DNA from: Acidimicrobiaceae bacterium
GTDB taxonomy: Bacteria > Actinomycetota > Acidimicrobiia > Acidimicrobiales > Salinilacustritrichaceae
NCBI GenBank assembly: GCA_003476595.1
Contig: DMTU01000255.1
Span: forward strand, 313-25,756
DNA: 25,444 nucleotides
Direction of reading: 5' to 3'
Numbering within the stretch: position 1 is the first letter of the stretch; every line of letters starts with the position of its first letter. This document shows, in pieces, positions 1 through 8,869 of the stretch. The notes under the pieces were generated by a model. That model was given only the letters and a program-made list of their open reading frames with translations, was not told the DNA's origin and made no database searches. The translations under genes were made by a program, and so were the position numbers.

Positions 1-2
1 TC

Positions 3-1286
3 GACGTCGCCGCCCAGGTGCCCCACGGCGCCGTCCGGTTGCACGTCATGGGGGAGCGGGGCGCCCAGAGGGAGCCGGCCACCGCCGAGGAGATCGCCCA
101 GATGGCCGCGCTCGCGGCCGAGGGCGTGGCCGCGGGTGCGTTGGGCTTCACGACGTCGCGGACGATGAACCACCGCACCAGCCGCGGCGAGCCCACGCCC
201 ACGCTGACCGCGTCGGCCGACGAGCTCGTGGGCATCGCACGCGGCCTCGGCGAGCTCGGCAGCGGTGTGCTCCAGATCGTGTCCGACCACATGAACACCG
301 ATGAGGAGTTCGCCATGTTCCGGCGGATGGTGTCGGAGTCGGGTCGCCCGCTGTCGTTCTCGCTCGTGCAGAGCCCGTTCGACCCGGAGGGCTACCGCGA
401 GGTCCTGGGCCGCATCGACGCGGCCCAGGCCGACGGTCTGGCCATCACCGCCCAGGTCGGCACCCGGGCCGTGGGCCTGCTGTTCGGTCTCCAGTGCACG
501 CTGCACCCGTTCCTCAACAACCCGGTGTTCGCCGAGATCGCCGCGCTCGGCGTGCCCGAGCAGGCCAGCATCATGGCCGCCGAGGGCTTCAAGGCCCGCG
601 TGCTCGAGGCGGCCGCGAGCGGCAAGGTCCGCAAGCTGGGCGGCGGGCTGATCGGCCGGTTCGAGGCCATGTACGAGCTGGGCGATCCGCCCGACTACGA
701 GCCCGACGCCGGCGACAGCATCGCGGCGCGCGCTGCGCGCGAAGGTCGAGCCGTCGAGGACTTCGTCTACGACCTGCTCGTGGCCGACCAGGGTCGCACC
801 CTGCTGTACATGCCGGCCCTCAACTTCGCCGGCGGCACCCTGGACGCGGTGGGGGAGATGCTCGCCCATCCCCACACGGTGCCGGGGCTCAGCGACGGCG
901 GCGCCCACGTGGGCACGATCAGCGACGGCAGCTTCCCCACGACGCTGCTCACGCTGTGGGGCCGCGACCGCGACCGGGGGCGGCTCGAGCTGGCCTACCT
1001 GGTGCAGCAGCACTGCCGGGACACCGCCCGCACGGTCGGCCTCCACGACCGCGGCGTGCTGGCCCCTGGGTACCGGGCCGACGTCAACGTGATCGACTTC
1101 GACAACCTCCGCGCTCGTCGCCCGGAGGTCCGCTACGACCTGCCCGCCGGCGGTCGACGTCTGCTGCAGCGGGCCGACGGCTACCTGCACACCGTCGTGG
1201 CCGGGGTGGAGACCTACCGTGGAGGGGAGCCGACCGGCGAGCTGCCCGGCCGGCTGGTGCGTGGGGCACGACCGACCCCGGCATGA
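3..1286 (+). CDS. N-acyl-D-amino-acid deacylase-like amidohydrolase, 3' part
   Basis: The reading frame is open from the left edge, so the start codon and N-terminal metal-binding part lie outside the window; 427 codons plus the stop are visible. The first residues (DVAAQVPHG, then VMGERG) and the stretch HTVPGLSDGGAHVG near residue 295 are typical of the D-aminoacylase / N-acyl-D-amino-acid deacylase branch of the amidohydrolase superfamily. The Asp in SDGGAH is the expected catalytic/metal-site Asp of that family. Members hydrolyse N-acyl or amide bonds with a zinc-type centre in the cytoplasm. The actual substrate cannot be read from the sequence; actinobacteria have many uncharacterised paralogues next to catabolic genes. 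The stop lies just before BVMO 1 in the same direction, so the two are probably co-transcribed. Family confident, substrate unknown. Confidence 0.85.
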   Translation, partial: DVAAQVPHGAVRLHVMGERGAQREPATAEEIAQMAALAAEGVAAGALGFTTSRTMNHRTSRGEPTPTLTASADELVGIARGLGELGSGVLQIVSDHMNTDEEFAMFRRMVSESGRPLSFSLVQSPFDPEGYREVLGRIDAAQADGLAITAQVGTRAVGLLFGLQCTLHPFLNNPVFAEIAALGVPEQASIMAAEGFKARVLEAAASGKVRKLGGGLIGRFEAMYELGDPPDYEPDAGDSIAARAAREGRAVEDFVYDLLVADQGRTLLYMPALNFAGGTLDAVGEMLAHPHTVPGLSDGGAHVGTISDGSFPTTLLTLWGRDRDRGRLELAYLVQQHCRDTARTVGLHDRGVLAPGYRADVNVIDFDNLRARRPEVRYDLPAGGRRLLQRADGYLHTVVAGVETYRGGEPTGELPGRLVRGARPTPA

Positions 1287-1297
1287 ACACCCCGACC

Positions 1298-1304
1298 GGA
1301 GGAG
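1298..1304 (+). promoter_or_regulatory. Shine-Dalgarno site that sets the start of BVMO 1
   Basis: GGAGGAG lies five bases before the GTG at 1310. An in-frame ATG at 1283 overlaps the previous stop as ATGA but has no comparable site and would add nine residues before the dinucleotide-binding strand. I therefore prefer GTG 1310. Confidence 0.7.
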
Positions 1305-1309
1305 ACCCC

Positions 1310-2782
1310 GTGCGAAATCTGCGCGTCGCCGTCATCGGCGCCGGGATGGCCGGCATCGCCAGCGTGATCAAGCTGCGCGAGGCCGGCATCGACGACGTGA
1401 CCGTGTTCGAGAAGGCCCACGACGTCGGAGGTACCTGGCGGGAGAACACCTATCCCGGCATCGCCTGCGACGTGCCCTCGCACCTGTACAGCTACTCGTT
1501 CTCGCCCAACGCCGACTGGACCCACACGTTCTCGCCGGGCGATGAGATCCAGGCCTACTTCCAGGAGGTCGCCCGCCGCGAGGGCGTGTACGAGCGGACC
1601 CGCTTCGGCGAGGAGGTGGTGTCGCTCGACCACACCGCCGGTCGGTGGACGCTGGCAACCACCGGCGGCTACCGGGACGACTTCGACGTGGTCATCGCTG
1701 CCACCGGCGTGCTCCACCACCCCAACGTGCCCGACCTGCCCGGGCTGGGCTCCTTCGCCGGTGCCGCCTTCCACAGCGCCCGCTGGGATCACGACGTGCC
1801 GATCGAGGGCCGACGCGTCGGTGTGATCGGCACCGGCTCCTCCGCCGTGCAGATCACCGGTGCACTGGTCGACCGGGTCTCGCACCTGACCCTGTTCCAG
1901 CGCACGCCGCAGTGGATCATGCCGATCGACAACACGCCCTACGACGAGGTCCAGCGTCGCGCGTTCCGGGACGACCCCGCCCTCATGCGCCAGGCCCGCG
2001 ACGGCCTGGGGCAGGCATTCGCCGACCACTTCGCCAACGCGGTGATCGACGCCGACTCACCGGCCATGGCCCTCATCGAGGAGGCCTGCCGCGCCCACCT
2101 GGAGGGCGTCGCCGATCCGGTCCTGCGGGAGAAGCTGCGACCCGACTACCGCGCCGGGTGCAAGCGGCTGATCGCCTCGGGCGAGTTCTACGACGCCATG
2201 CAGCGCCCCAACGCCGAGCTCGTCACCGACCGGATCGAGCGGATCGAGCCGGCCGGCGTGCGCACCGCCGACGGCGAGCTGCACGAGCTCGATGTGCTGG
2301 TGCTGGCCACCGGGTTCCGCTCCGACCGGTTCCTGCGCCCGATCCACGTGCGGGGTCGCGACGGCGCCGACCTCGACGACGTGTGGGCGCAGCGACCCAG
2401 CGCGCACCTCGCGTTGGCCGTGCCCGGCTTCCCCAACCTGTTCCTGCTCAACGGGCCGAACGGACCGGTGGGGAACTTCTCGCTCATCGACGTCGCCGAG
2501 CTCCAGCTCGACTACACGATCCAGCTCCTCGACCTGCTCCGTCAGGGCGCCGAGTCCGTCGAGCCCACCCCCGAGGCGGCCGAGGCCTTCGAGGCCGCTC
2601 GCGTCGAGGCCACGAAGGGCACCGTGTGGGTCACCGGCTGCCGCAGCTGGTACCTCGACGACCGCGGCGTCCCGGCGGCGTGGCCGTGGAGCATCGACCA
2701 CTTCCGCGAGGTGATGCAGGCCCCCGACCTCACCCAGTACCGGGTGACCTCCGGCCAGGCGGTGGCGACGGCCAGAGACTAG
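1310..2782 (+). CDS. Flavin-dependent Baeyer-Villiger monooxygenase 1
   Basis: A 490-residue class B flavoprotein monooxygenase. It would use FAD, NADPH and O2 to insert oxygen next to a ketone carbonyl (ester or lactone product), or to oxygenate a soft heteroatom. Visible motifs: FAD-binding GAGMAG at residues 10-15; the first BVMO fingerprint, GGTW through YPGIACD, near residue 40; the second fingerprint FxGxxxHxxxW with F149 to W159; and a second nucleotide-binding turn GTGSSAV after it, for NADPH. ATGF near the C-terminal third is also typical. Length is at the short end of the family. It follows the amidohydrolase by 23 bases, with a good ribosome site before GTG 1310. Its stop overlaps the stop of the opposing alcohol dehydrogenase. 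The natural substrate is unknown; steroid or cyclic ketones are a guess from context. Confidence 0.9.
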   Translation: MRNLRVAVIGAGMAGIASVIKLREAGIDDVTVFEKAHDVGGTWRENTYPGIACDVPSHLYSYSFSPNADWTHTFSPGDEIQAYFQEVARREGVYERTRFGEEVVSLDHTAGRWTLATTGGYRDDFDVVIAATGVLHHPNVPDLPGLGSFAGAAFHSARWDHDVPIEGRRVGVIGTGSSAVQITGALVDRVSHLTLFQRTPQWIMPIDNTPYDEVQRRAFRDDPALMRQARDGLGQAFADHFANAVIDADSPAMALIEEACRAHLEGVADPVLREKLRPDYRAGCKRLIASGEFYDAMQRPNAELVTDRIERIEPAGVRTADGELHELDVLVLATGFRSDRFLRPIHVRGRDGADLDDVWAQRPSAHLALAVPGFPNLFLLNGPNGPVGNFSLIDVAELQLDYTIQLLDLLRQGAESVEPTPEAAEAFEAARVEATKGTVWVTGCRSWYLDDRGVPAAWPWSIDHFREVMQAPDLTQYRVTSGQAVATARD

Positions 2783-3870
2783 TCCGGCACCACGACCCCG
2801 TGGATGGGCGGGGTACCGCCCTCGCCGGCCATGGTGCCCAGCAGTGCCTCGACACCGTCGAGACCGACGACCGCCCGCTCCAGATCGGCGAAGGGATAGC
2901 GGCCGGTGGCCAGCAGGTCGAGGGCGGCCCGGTACGCGACCACGTCGACGCCGAGCGCGCCTTCGATGCGCAGCTCCTTGTAGACGACGTGATCGGGCTC
3001 GAAGCCGGGTGCCCCGCCGCCGCCCCGGGTGCCGGCGATGACGATGCGCCCGCCGGTGGCGGCGAGCTGCACCGCTTGGGCCACGACCTGGGGCGCCTTG
3101 GCCGTGACGTCGACGACGACGTCGGCGCCGGAACGGCCCGTGGCGGCCCGGAACGCCTCGATCGGATCCTGCTCGGTGACGTCGACCACGAGGTCGGCAC
3201 CGAAGTCGGGGGCGGCGTCGAGGCGGGGACGGTCGCGCTCGCCGGCGCCGGTGACCATGACGAAGTCGGCGCCCGCCTCCTTGGCCGCAACCGATGCTGA
3301 CAGGCCGCGGACCCCGCAGCCGAGGACGGCCACGACGTCGCCGGGACCGGTTCCGGGCACGGTGGCGCCCCAGCGGATGCCGGCGCCCAGCGGATTGAAC
3401 AAGGTGGCCACCACCGGGTCGAGCCCCTCGGGGACGGGCAGCACCATGGAGTCCGGTGCCAGGTACTGGTGGGTGGCGTAGCCGCCCCACAGCCCCGGCC
3501 CGGTGTCGACCGACACGAACCCGTACATGGTGGCCAGGCCGTTGCGCTCGCAGCGCCGGTAGGCGCCGGCCCGGCAGGCATCGCACTCCCGGCAGGAGCG
3601 GAACACCTCGACCGCCACCCGCTGGCCCTGCGTCACACCCCAGCGCTGCGCGGCGACCGGGCCGATCTGCTCGATCACCCCGACCGCCTCGTGGCCGGGG
3701 ATGAACGGGTGCCCCGGGTGGAGCTGGCCGCTGTACTGCTCGTGATCGGTGCCGCACAGCCCGCAGGCCTCGACTCGGAGCAGGGCGTCGTCGTCGCCGA
3801 TCTCGGGGAGCGGCAGCTCGCGGGGCTCGAGGGTGTGCGGTGCGGCGAGCACCATGGCGGTGGCGTTCAT
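2779..3870 (-). CDS. Zinc-dependent medium-chain alcohol dehydrogenase
   Basis: A 363-residue MDR-superfamily dehydrogenase, which would interconvert an alcohol and an aldehyde or ketone with NAD(P). Catalytic zinc ligands are visible as C39 in GLCGTD and H60-E61 in PGHE. The structural zinc loop is complete, with C93, C96, C99 and C107. A Rossmann turn GCGVRG lies mid-protein. The start is ATG at 3870, with AAGGGG a few bases upstream on the minus strand. It is divergent from the P450 gene, with a 111-base shared gap, and convergent with BVMO 1. A plausible role is oxidation of the alcohol made by P450 hydroxylation or by ester hydrolysis after a BVMO step; this is inferred from neighbours only. 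Glutathione-dependent formaldehyde dehydrogenase is less likely because the typical sequence around those zinc loops is not seen. Confidence 0.88.
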   Translation of the reverse strand: MNATAMVLAAPHTLEPRELPLPEIGDDDALLRVEACGLCGTDHEQYSGQLHPGHPFIPGHEAVGVIEQIGPVAAQRWGVTQGQRVAVEVFRSCRECDACRAGAYRRCERNGLATMYGFVSVDTGPGLWGGYATHQYLAPDSMVLPVPEGLDPVVATLFNPLGAGIRWGATVPGTGPGDVVAVLGCGVRGLSASVAAKEAGADFVMVTGAGERDRPRLDAAPDFGADLVVDVTEQDPIEAFRAATGRSGADVVVDVTAKAPQVVAQAVQLAATGGRIVIAGTRGGGGAPGFEPDHVVYKELRIEGALGVDVVAYRAALDLLATGRYPFADLERAVVGLDGVEALLGTMAGEGGTPPIHGVVVPD

Positions 3871-3918
3871 GTCGTCCCCTTGGGTCGGCGGCACGCATGC
3901 ATCAATGAGCCGCAGCTG

Positions 3919-3947
3919 TTGCATGTCTCGTGGGCCGAGCCTACGCT
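3919..3947 (+). promoter_or_regulatory. Candidate promoter of the P450 gene
   Basis: TTGCAT (3919-3924), a 17-base spacer and TACGCT (3942-3947) resemble a sigma-70-type promoter. Transcription would start near 3954, about 28 bases before GTG 3982. The rest of the 111-base gap (3871-3981) holds the overlapping palindromes GCATGC/ATGCAT just upstream and must also contain the dehydrogenase promoter, for which I see no clear hexamers. Confidence 0.45.
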
Positions 3948-3981
3948 CCGGGCGACATCGTCTGCCGAGGAGAGCGCACGC

Positions 3982-5211
3982 GTGGAGACCACCTCGATCC
4001 CCGACCTGTTCTCGCCCGTGGTCACCGCCGACCCACACCCGGCCTACCGAGCCCTGCGGGGCCTCGGCCCCGTCCGTGACGACGCCAACAACGTCTGGCT
4101 GCTCGCCCGCCACGCCGACGTCCTCGACGCCCTCCACCAGCCCACGGTGTTCTCCTCCGAGGGCGGCTTCGGCGAGTTCCTGGCCGGGCGCATCGGTCCC
4201 AGCGGCGGATCCGAGCGGGCCGGGGTGCTCGGCTTCGACCGCATCGGCGGCGCCCGGCTCATGATCGCCAGCGACCCGCCCGACCACACCGCGCTGCGCC
4301 GGATCGTCAGCCGGCCCTTCACCAAGCGCCGGATCGCGGAGTGGGAGGAGATGGCCGCGCGCCTCACTGCGACGTTGGTCGACCAGCTCGTCGAGCGCAT
4401 CCGGGACGAGGGCTCGGCCGACTTCACCAAGGAGCTGGCCGTCCCCCTGCCGGTCACCTTGATCGCCGAGATCCTCGGCGTGCCACCCTCGATGATGGCC
4501 GACTTCCGCCGCTGGTCCGATGCCCTCGTGGGCACCCTGGCCGCGGAGATCGACGTCGCCGGGGTCGGCGCCGACCTGGCGGAGATGTCCGCGTTCTTCT
4601 TCTCCGTCGCCGAGCAGCGTCGCCAGGACCCCGAGGACGACCTGATCAGCGCCATCGCCGCCGCCACGCCCGACGGGGAGCAGCTGTCCACGATGGAGGT
4701 CGTGCTGTTCTGCATCCTGCTCCTGGTGGCCGGAAACGAGACGACCACGAACCTGCTCGGCAACCTGCAACACGCCTTCTGGGACCACCCGGACCAGTGG
4801 CGCCGCCTGCGCGACGATCCCTCGCTCGCTGCCGCCGCAGTGGAGGAGGGGCTGCGCTACTGCGGCCCGGTGCAGGCGCTGTTCCGTCGCACCACCCAGG
4901 ACTGCGTGCTGGGCGGCGTCGAGATCCCGGTCGAGGCGAACGTCGGCGTGCTGTTCGCCGCCGCCAACCGGGACGAGTCGGTCTTCGAGGATCCCGACCG
5001 CTACGTCATCGGCCGGCCCGGCGGCGAGCACGTCGCCTTCGGTCACGGCATCCACTACTGCCTGGGTGCCCAGCTGGCCCGGCTCGAGACCCGGGTGGTG
5101 CTCGAGGCCCTGGCCGAGCGAGGCATCGACCTCGTATCGGGGGGACCGTCGGTCCGCACCGCCAACACGGTGCTCCAGGGCTACACCAGCATCCCGGTCG
5201 CCGTCGCCTGA
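3982..5211 (+). CDS. Cytochrome P450
   Basis: A 409-residue soluble bacterial P450, a heme monooxygenase that takes electrons from a ferredoxin and reductase. The I-helix oxygen-activation motif is AGNETT at residues 250-255, the K-helix ExxR pair is E289/R292, and the heme-binding loop is FGHGIHYCLG at 353-362 with C360 as the axial thiolate. All essential residues are present and the length is normal. The start is GTG 3982, chosen because GAGGAGAG lies seven bases upstream and the protein then begins just before the usual first helix. The open frame continues much further upstream but that part is antisense to the dehydrogenase. No ferredoxin gene lies beside it, so electron donors must be encoded elsewhere. 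The substrate is unknown; the context suggests a hydrophobic alicyclic or steroid-like compound. Confidence 0.92.
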   Translation: METTSIPDLFSPVVTADPHPAYRALRGLGPVRDDANNVWLLARHADVLDALHQPTVFSSEGGFGEFLAGRIGPSGGSERAGVLGFDRIGGARLMIASDPPDHTALRRIVSRPFTKRRIAEWEEMAARLTATLVDQLVERIRDEGSADFTKELAVPLPVTLIAEILGVPPSMMADFRRWSDALVGTLAAEIDVAGVGADLAEMSAFFFSVAEQRRQDPEDDLISAIAAATPDGEQLSTMEVVLFCILLLVAGNETTTNLLGNLQHAFWDHPDQWRRLRDDPSLAAAAVEEGLRYCGPVQALFRRTTQDCVLGGVEIPVEANVGVLFAAANRDESVFEDPDRYVIGRPGGEHVAFGHGIHYCLGAQLARLETRVVLEALAERGIDLVSGGPSVRTANTVLQGYTSIPVAVA

Positions 5212-5259
5212 TGGGAGTCTGAACGGGCCGCCCGGGCCGGACCGTGCCGGCGGGACCCG

Positions 5260-5290
5260 TTGACACCCCCGGGTGCCACCCGAATAGGGT
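5260..5290 (+). promoter_or_regulatory. Candidate promoter of the acyl-CoA ligase operon
   Basis: A perfect TTGACA (5260-5265) is followed by AATAGG (5283-5288, 17-base spacer) or by TAGGGT (5285-5290, 19-base spacer), the latter matching the TANNNT form common in actinobacteria. The spacer contains CACCC-CC-GGGTG arms that could be an operator. The P450 stop is about 50 bases upstream, so this would start a new transcription unit. Confidence 0.5.
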
Positions 5291-5294
5291 CGGG

Positions 5295-5324
5295 CGGACG
5301 GTCGGCGATCCGGGAGCCCGTCCG
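5295..5324 (+). other. Inverted repeat in the leader of the ligase gene
   Basis: CGGACGG (5295-5301) and CCGTCCG (5318-5324) are perfect 7-base complementary arms with a 16-base loop. They lie between the candidate promoter and the ribosome site (GGGGGGAAG, from 5331). This could be an operator or an RNA leader hairpin; in DNA this GC-rich, chance is also possible. Confidence 0.35.
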
Positions 5325-5342
5325 TTGAGTGGGGGGAAGTCG

Positions 5343-6992
5343 ATGGGCCACGACGACGATGCGAGCCACGGTTGGCACTACGCCGACGTCTGGGACCTGA
5401 TCGCCGAGCTGCGTCCGGCCCAGGATGCCCTGGTCCATGGTGATCGGCGCACGAGCTGGTCGGCGTTCCGGGACCGCGCCGGCGCGCTGGCGTCGAGCCT
5501 GGTCGCCGGTGGGGCCGGACCGGGCGACCGGGTGGCCCAGTACCTCTACAACAGCCCCGAGTACCTCGAGGTCACCTACGCCGCCTACCAGGCCGGGCTC
5601 ACCCCGGTGAACACCAACTACCGGTACCGGGCCGACGAGCTCGCCTACCTGTGGACGAACGCCGATGCGGTGGCGGTCGTGTTCCACGGCGCCTTCACCG
5701 ACACCGTCGACTCGGTGCGCGACCGGGTGCCCACGCTGCGCCGGTGGCTGTGGGTGGACGACGGCAGCGGGCCGTGCCCGGACTGGGCGGAGCCCTACGA
5801 GGCCATCGCGGGCGCCGCGGCCGCCGGTCCCTACCAGCCGTCGTGGGGGCGCAGCGGCGACGACATCGTGATGATCTACACCGGTGGCACCACCGGCATG
5901 CCCAAGGGTGTGATGTGGCGCCACGACGACATGTACCGGTCCTTCAACGCCGTGGGCGACCCCGACGACCGCGACCTCGACGCGGTTCGTGACCGCCTGG
6001 GCGCCGAGGGAGAGCCGCCGGTGGGCATCCCGGGGTCGCCCCTCATGCACGCCACGGGGTACATGTTCGCCAAGAGCATGCTCACCCAGGGCGGGACCGT
6101 GGTCACGCTGCCGGACCGCCACTTCGACGTGCGATCCCTGCTCGAGACCATCGAACGCGAGGGGGTCACGACCGTGGCCATCGTCGGTGACGCCTTCGCC
6201 CGGCCGATCCTGGAGGCGCTCGACGCGTCCCCGCAGCGCTGGGACCTCTCGTCCCTGCAGCTGCTCGTGTCGGCCGGCGTGATGTGGAGCGGCGAGACCA
6301 AGGCCGGGCTGGCCCGCCACCTCCCCGGCACCCTGTTCGCCGATCTGCTCGGTTCCACCGAAGCCCACGGGATGGGGTCGTCGGTGTCGGGGGCCGGCTC
6401 CGATCCGAACACGGCCAGGTTCTCCCTCGGTGCCCACGCCATGGTCATCGACGACGGCGGCAACGTGCTCGGTCCCGGCGGTACCGGCCTGCTCGCGGTC
6501 GGCGGACCCGGACCGGTCGGCTACCACAAGGACCCCGACAAGTCGGCCGCCACCTTCCGCACCGTCGCCGGCCGGCGGGTGTCGGTGCCCGGCGACTGGG
6601 CCCGCGTCGGCGACGACGGCAGCATCACCCTGCTCGGCCGGGGGTCGCTGTGCATCAACACCGGTGGCGAGAAGGTCTTCCCCGAGGAGGTGGAGGAGGC
6701 CCTCGAGACGCACCCGGCCGTCCGGGACTCCACCGTGGTGGGGGTGCCGGATCCGGCCTTCGGCGAGGCCGTCGGCGCCGTGGTGTCCCTCGTCGGCGAC
6801 GACCTGGTCACCGCCGATGACCTCATCGTCCACGTCAAGGGCCGCATCGCCGGGTACAAGGCGCCCAAGCACGTGCTGATCGTGGACGACGTGGAGCGGA
6901 GCCCGAACGGCAAGGCGGACTACGCCGGCGCCCGCCGACGGCTCCTCGACCACCTGTCAGCCACCTCCCCCGCGTCGGCCCAGTCCGACTGA
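5343..6992 (+). CDS. FadD19-like acyl-CoA synthetase (AMP-forming)
   Basis: A 549-residue ANL-superfamily adenylating enzyme, expected to activate a carboxylic acid to its CoA thioester with ATP. The phosphate-binding loop is [11 protein letters not shown] at residues 179-189, followed by VMWRHDD. The GSTE motif, [28 protein letters not shown] and the C-terminal SPNGK with catalytic K524 are all in order. The wording of these motifs closely resembles mycobacterial FadD17/FadD19 ligases; FadD19 is known for activating C-24-branched sterol side chains. The start is ATG 5343, after a G-rich ribosome site. BVMO 2 follows 23 bases later. K524 is the residue that protein acetyltransferases modify in related ligases, and such a protein is encoded at 14542-15747. 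Class sure; sterol-type substrate inferred. Confidence 0.9.
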   Translation: MGHDDDASHGWHYADVWDLIAELRPAQDALVHGDRRTSWSAFRDRAGALASSLVAGGAGPGDRVAQYLYNSPEYLEVTYAAYQAGLTPVNTNYRYRADELAYLWTNADAVAVVFHGAFTDTVDSVRDRVPTLRRWLWVDDGSGPCPDWAEPYEAIAGAAAAGPYQPSWGRSGDDIVMIYTGGTTGMPKGVMWRHDDMYRSFNAVGDPDDRDLDAVRDRLGAEGEPPVGIPGSPLMHATGYMFAKSMLTQGGTVVTLPDRHFDVRSLLETIEREGVTTVAIVGDAFARPILEALDASPQRWDLSSLQLLVSAGVMWSGETKAGLARHLPGTLFADLLGSTEAHGMGSSVSGAGSDPNTARFSLGAHAMVIDDGGNVLGPGGTGLLAVGGPGPVGYHKDPDKSAATFRTVAGRRVSVPGDWARVGDDGSITLLGRGSLCINTGGEKVFPEEVEEALETHPAVRDSTVVGVPDPAFGEAVGAVVSLVGDDLVTADDLIVHVKGRIAGYKAPKHVLIVDDVERSPNGKADYAGARRRLLDHLSATSPASAQSD

Positions 6993-7015
6993 GGACGCCC
7001 GGAAAGGAACCCCGC

Positions 7016-8827
7016 GTGTCACCGAGCACTGCACCCGAGATCGACAAGGACGCACTGAAGGCGAAGTACCGACGCGAGCGCGACAAGCGGCTCCGCCCGG
7101 ACGGGAACGCCCAGTACCAGCGCCTGAGCGGGCGCTTCGCCCACTACGCCGTGGACCCGTACCTGCCGGTCGAGCCGCGGGACCCCGTTACCGACGACGT
7201 GACCGTGGCCGTCATCGGTGGGGGCTTCGCCGGGCTGCTCACCGGCGCCCGGCTCGCCGAGGCCGGCGTCACCGACGTCCGCATCATCGACAAGGGCGGG
7301 GACTTCGGCGGCACCTGGTACTGGAACCGGTACCCGGGCGCCCAGTGCGACACCGCCTCGATGGTGTACATGCCGCTGCTCGAGGAGACCGGGCACATGC
7401 CCACCGAGAAGTACGCGCACGGGCCCGAGATCCTCGAGCACTCCCAACGCATCGGCAAGCACTTCGGCCTCTACGACGGCGCCCTGTTCCACACCGAGGT
7501 CACCGGTCTGGTGTGGGACGAGGCCCGGGCGCGCTGGGTGGTGCGCACCGACCGGGGCGACGAGTTCACCGCCCGGTTCCTGTCCATGGGTACCGGCCCG
7601 CTCCACGTACCCAAGCTGCCCGGCGTGCCCGGCATCGACGAGTTCGATGGCCACGCCTTCCACACCAGTCGCTGGGACTACGCCTACACCGGCGGCGACC
7701 CCACCGGTGCGCCGATGACCGGTCTGGCCGACAAGCGGGTGGCGGTCATCGGCACGGGCGCCACCGCGGTGCAGTGCGTGCCCCGCCTCGCCCGAGACGC
7801 CGGCGAGCTGTTCGTGTTCCAGCGGACCCCGTCGTCGGTCGACGTGCGCGGCAACCACCCCATCGACCCGGACTGGTTCGTGAGCGTCGCCACCCCCGGC
7901 TGGCAGCAGCGCTGGCTGGAGAACTTCACCCTGAACCAGACGGGGGGCATGGTCGAAGAGGACCTGGTCATGGACGGCTGGACCGATCTGGCCCGGCGCA
8001 TCCTGGGCCGCATCGCGTCGCTCGAGGGTCCCGTCGACATGACCCGGATCATGGAGGCCGTCGAGGACGCCGACTTCGAGAAGATGGAGCAGATCCGGGC
8101 TCGCTGCGACGAGGTGGTGCAGGACCCCGAGACGGCCGAGAACCTGAAGGCCTGGTACCGCCAGCTGTGCAAGCGGCCCTGCTTCCACGACGAGTACCTG
8201 CAGGCCTACAACGAGCCCACCGTCCGCCTGGTGGACACCGACGGCCAGGGTGTGGAGCGGATCACCGCCACCGGCGTCGTGGTCGCCGGCGTCGAGTACG
8301 AGGTCGACTGCATCGTGTTCGCCTCCGGCTTCGAGGTGGGCACACCGTTCACCGAGCGGGCCGGCTACGACCCGGTCGGGCGCGGCGGTCGGCGCCTGTC
8401 GGAGTACTGGGCCGCCGGCATGAAGACCTTGCACGGCATGCACGTGCACGGCTTCCCCAACCTGTTCATCACCCAGCTGGGCCACGGCGCCAACCTCGTC
8501 TCCAACGTCCCCCACAACTTCACCGAGACGTCGAAGGCCGTCGCCGCCGTGGTGGCCCACGCCGAGGAGGGCGGCCATGACGTCGTGGAGGCGAGCGAGG
8601 AGGCCGAGCAAGCCTGGATGGAGCTGATCTCGAGCGGGTCGACCTCGGCCATGGGCTCGGCGCTGGGGTCGGCCGACTGCACGCCGGGCTACTACAACAA
8701 CGAGGGCCAGCCCGGGGCCGGCTTCGCCAGCGAGATCGCCAAGGGCCACCCGGGCGGCCCCATGGCGTTCTTCGAGCACCTGCGACGCTGGACGGGGGAG
8801 GGCTTCGATGGGCTCGACTTCCGATAG
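7016..8827 (+). CDS. Baeyer-Villiger monooxygenase 2 (long type)
   Basis: A 603-residue type I BVMO. An N-terminal extension of about 60 residues, with a KYRRERDKR stretch and DGNAQY, precedes the FAD turn GGGFAG; this resembles the longer BVMOs of about 600 residues active on large cyclic ketones such as cyclododecanone or cyclopentadecanone. The first fingerprint runs GGTW to YPGAQCD near residue 102, FxGxxxHxxxW spans F210 to W220, and GTGATAV marks the NADPH site. It would use FAD, NADPH and O2. The start is GTG 7016 with GGAAAGGA upstream. It lies between the CoA ligase and an SDR in the same direction, so is very likely in one operon. The macrocyclic-ketone preference is inferred from overall architecture only. 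Confidence 0.92.
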   Translation: MSPSTAPEIDKDALKAKYRRERDKRLRPDGNAQYQRLSGRFAHYAVDPYLPVEPRDPVTDDVTVAVIGGGFAGLLTGARLAEAGVTDVRIIDKGGDFGGTWYWNRYPGAQCDTASMVYMPLLEETGHMPTEKYAHGPEILEHSQRIGKHFGLYDGALFHTEVTGLVWDEARARWVVRTDRGDEFTARFLSMGTGPLHVPKLPGVPGIDEFDGHAFHTSRWDYAYTGGDPTGAPMTGLADKRVAVIGTGATAVQCVPRLARDAGELFVFQRTPSSVDVRGNHPIDPDWFVSVATPGWQQRWLENFTLNQTGGMVEEDLVMDGWTDLARRILGRIASLEGPVDMTRIMEAVEDADFEKMEQIRARCDEVVQDPETAENLKAWYRQLCKRPCFHDEYLQAYNEPTVRLVDTDGQGVERITATGVVVAGVEYEVDCIVFASGFEVGTPFTERAGYDPVGRGGRRLSEYWAAGMKTLHGMHVHGFPNLFITQLGHGANLVSNVPHNFTETSKAVAAVVAHAEEGGHDVVEASEEAEQAWMELISSGSTSAMGSALGSADCTPGYYNNEGQPGAGFASEIAKGHPGGPMAFFEHLRRWTGEGFDGLDFR

Positions 8828-8869
8828 ACCCGCAGCCGAGCGGCCCACCACCGCCGCGAGCCGCGGGCG

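Noticed and set aside
494..1309. Long upstream extension of BVMO 1
   Set aside because: It overlaps the amidohydrolase in another frame and encodes an Arg/Ala/Gly-rich chain; the FAD-binding strand begins right after GTG 1310.
3871..5055. Long upstream extension of the alcohol dehydrogenase frame
   Set aside because: It is antisense to the P450; the dehydrogenase fold starts at ATG 3870, which has a ribosome site.
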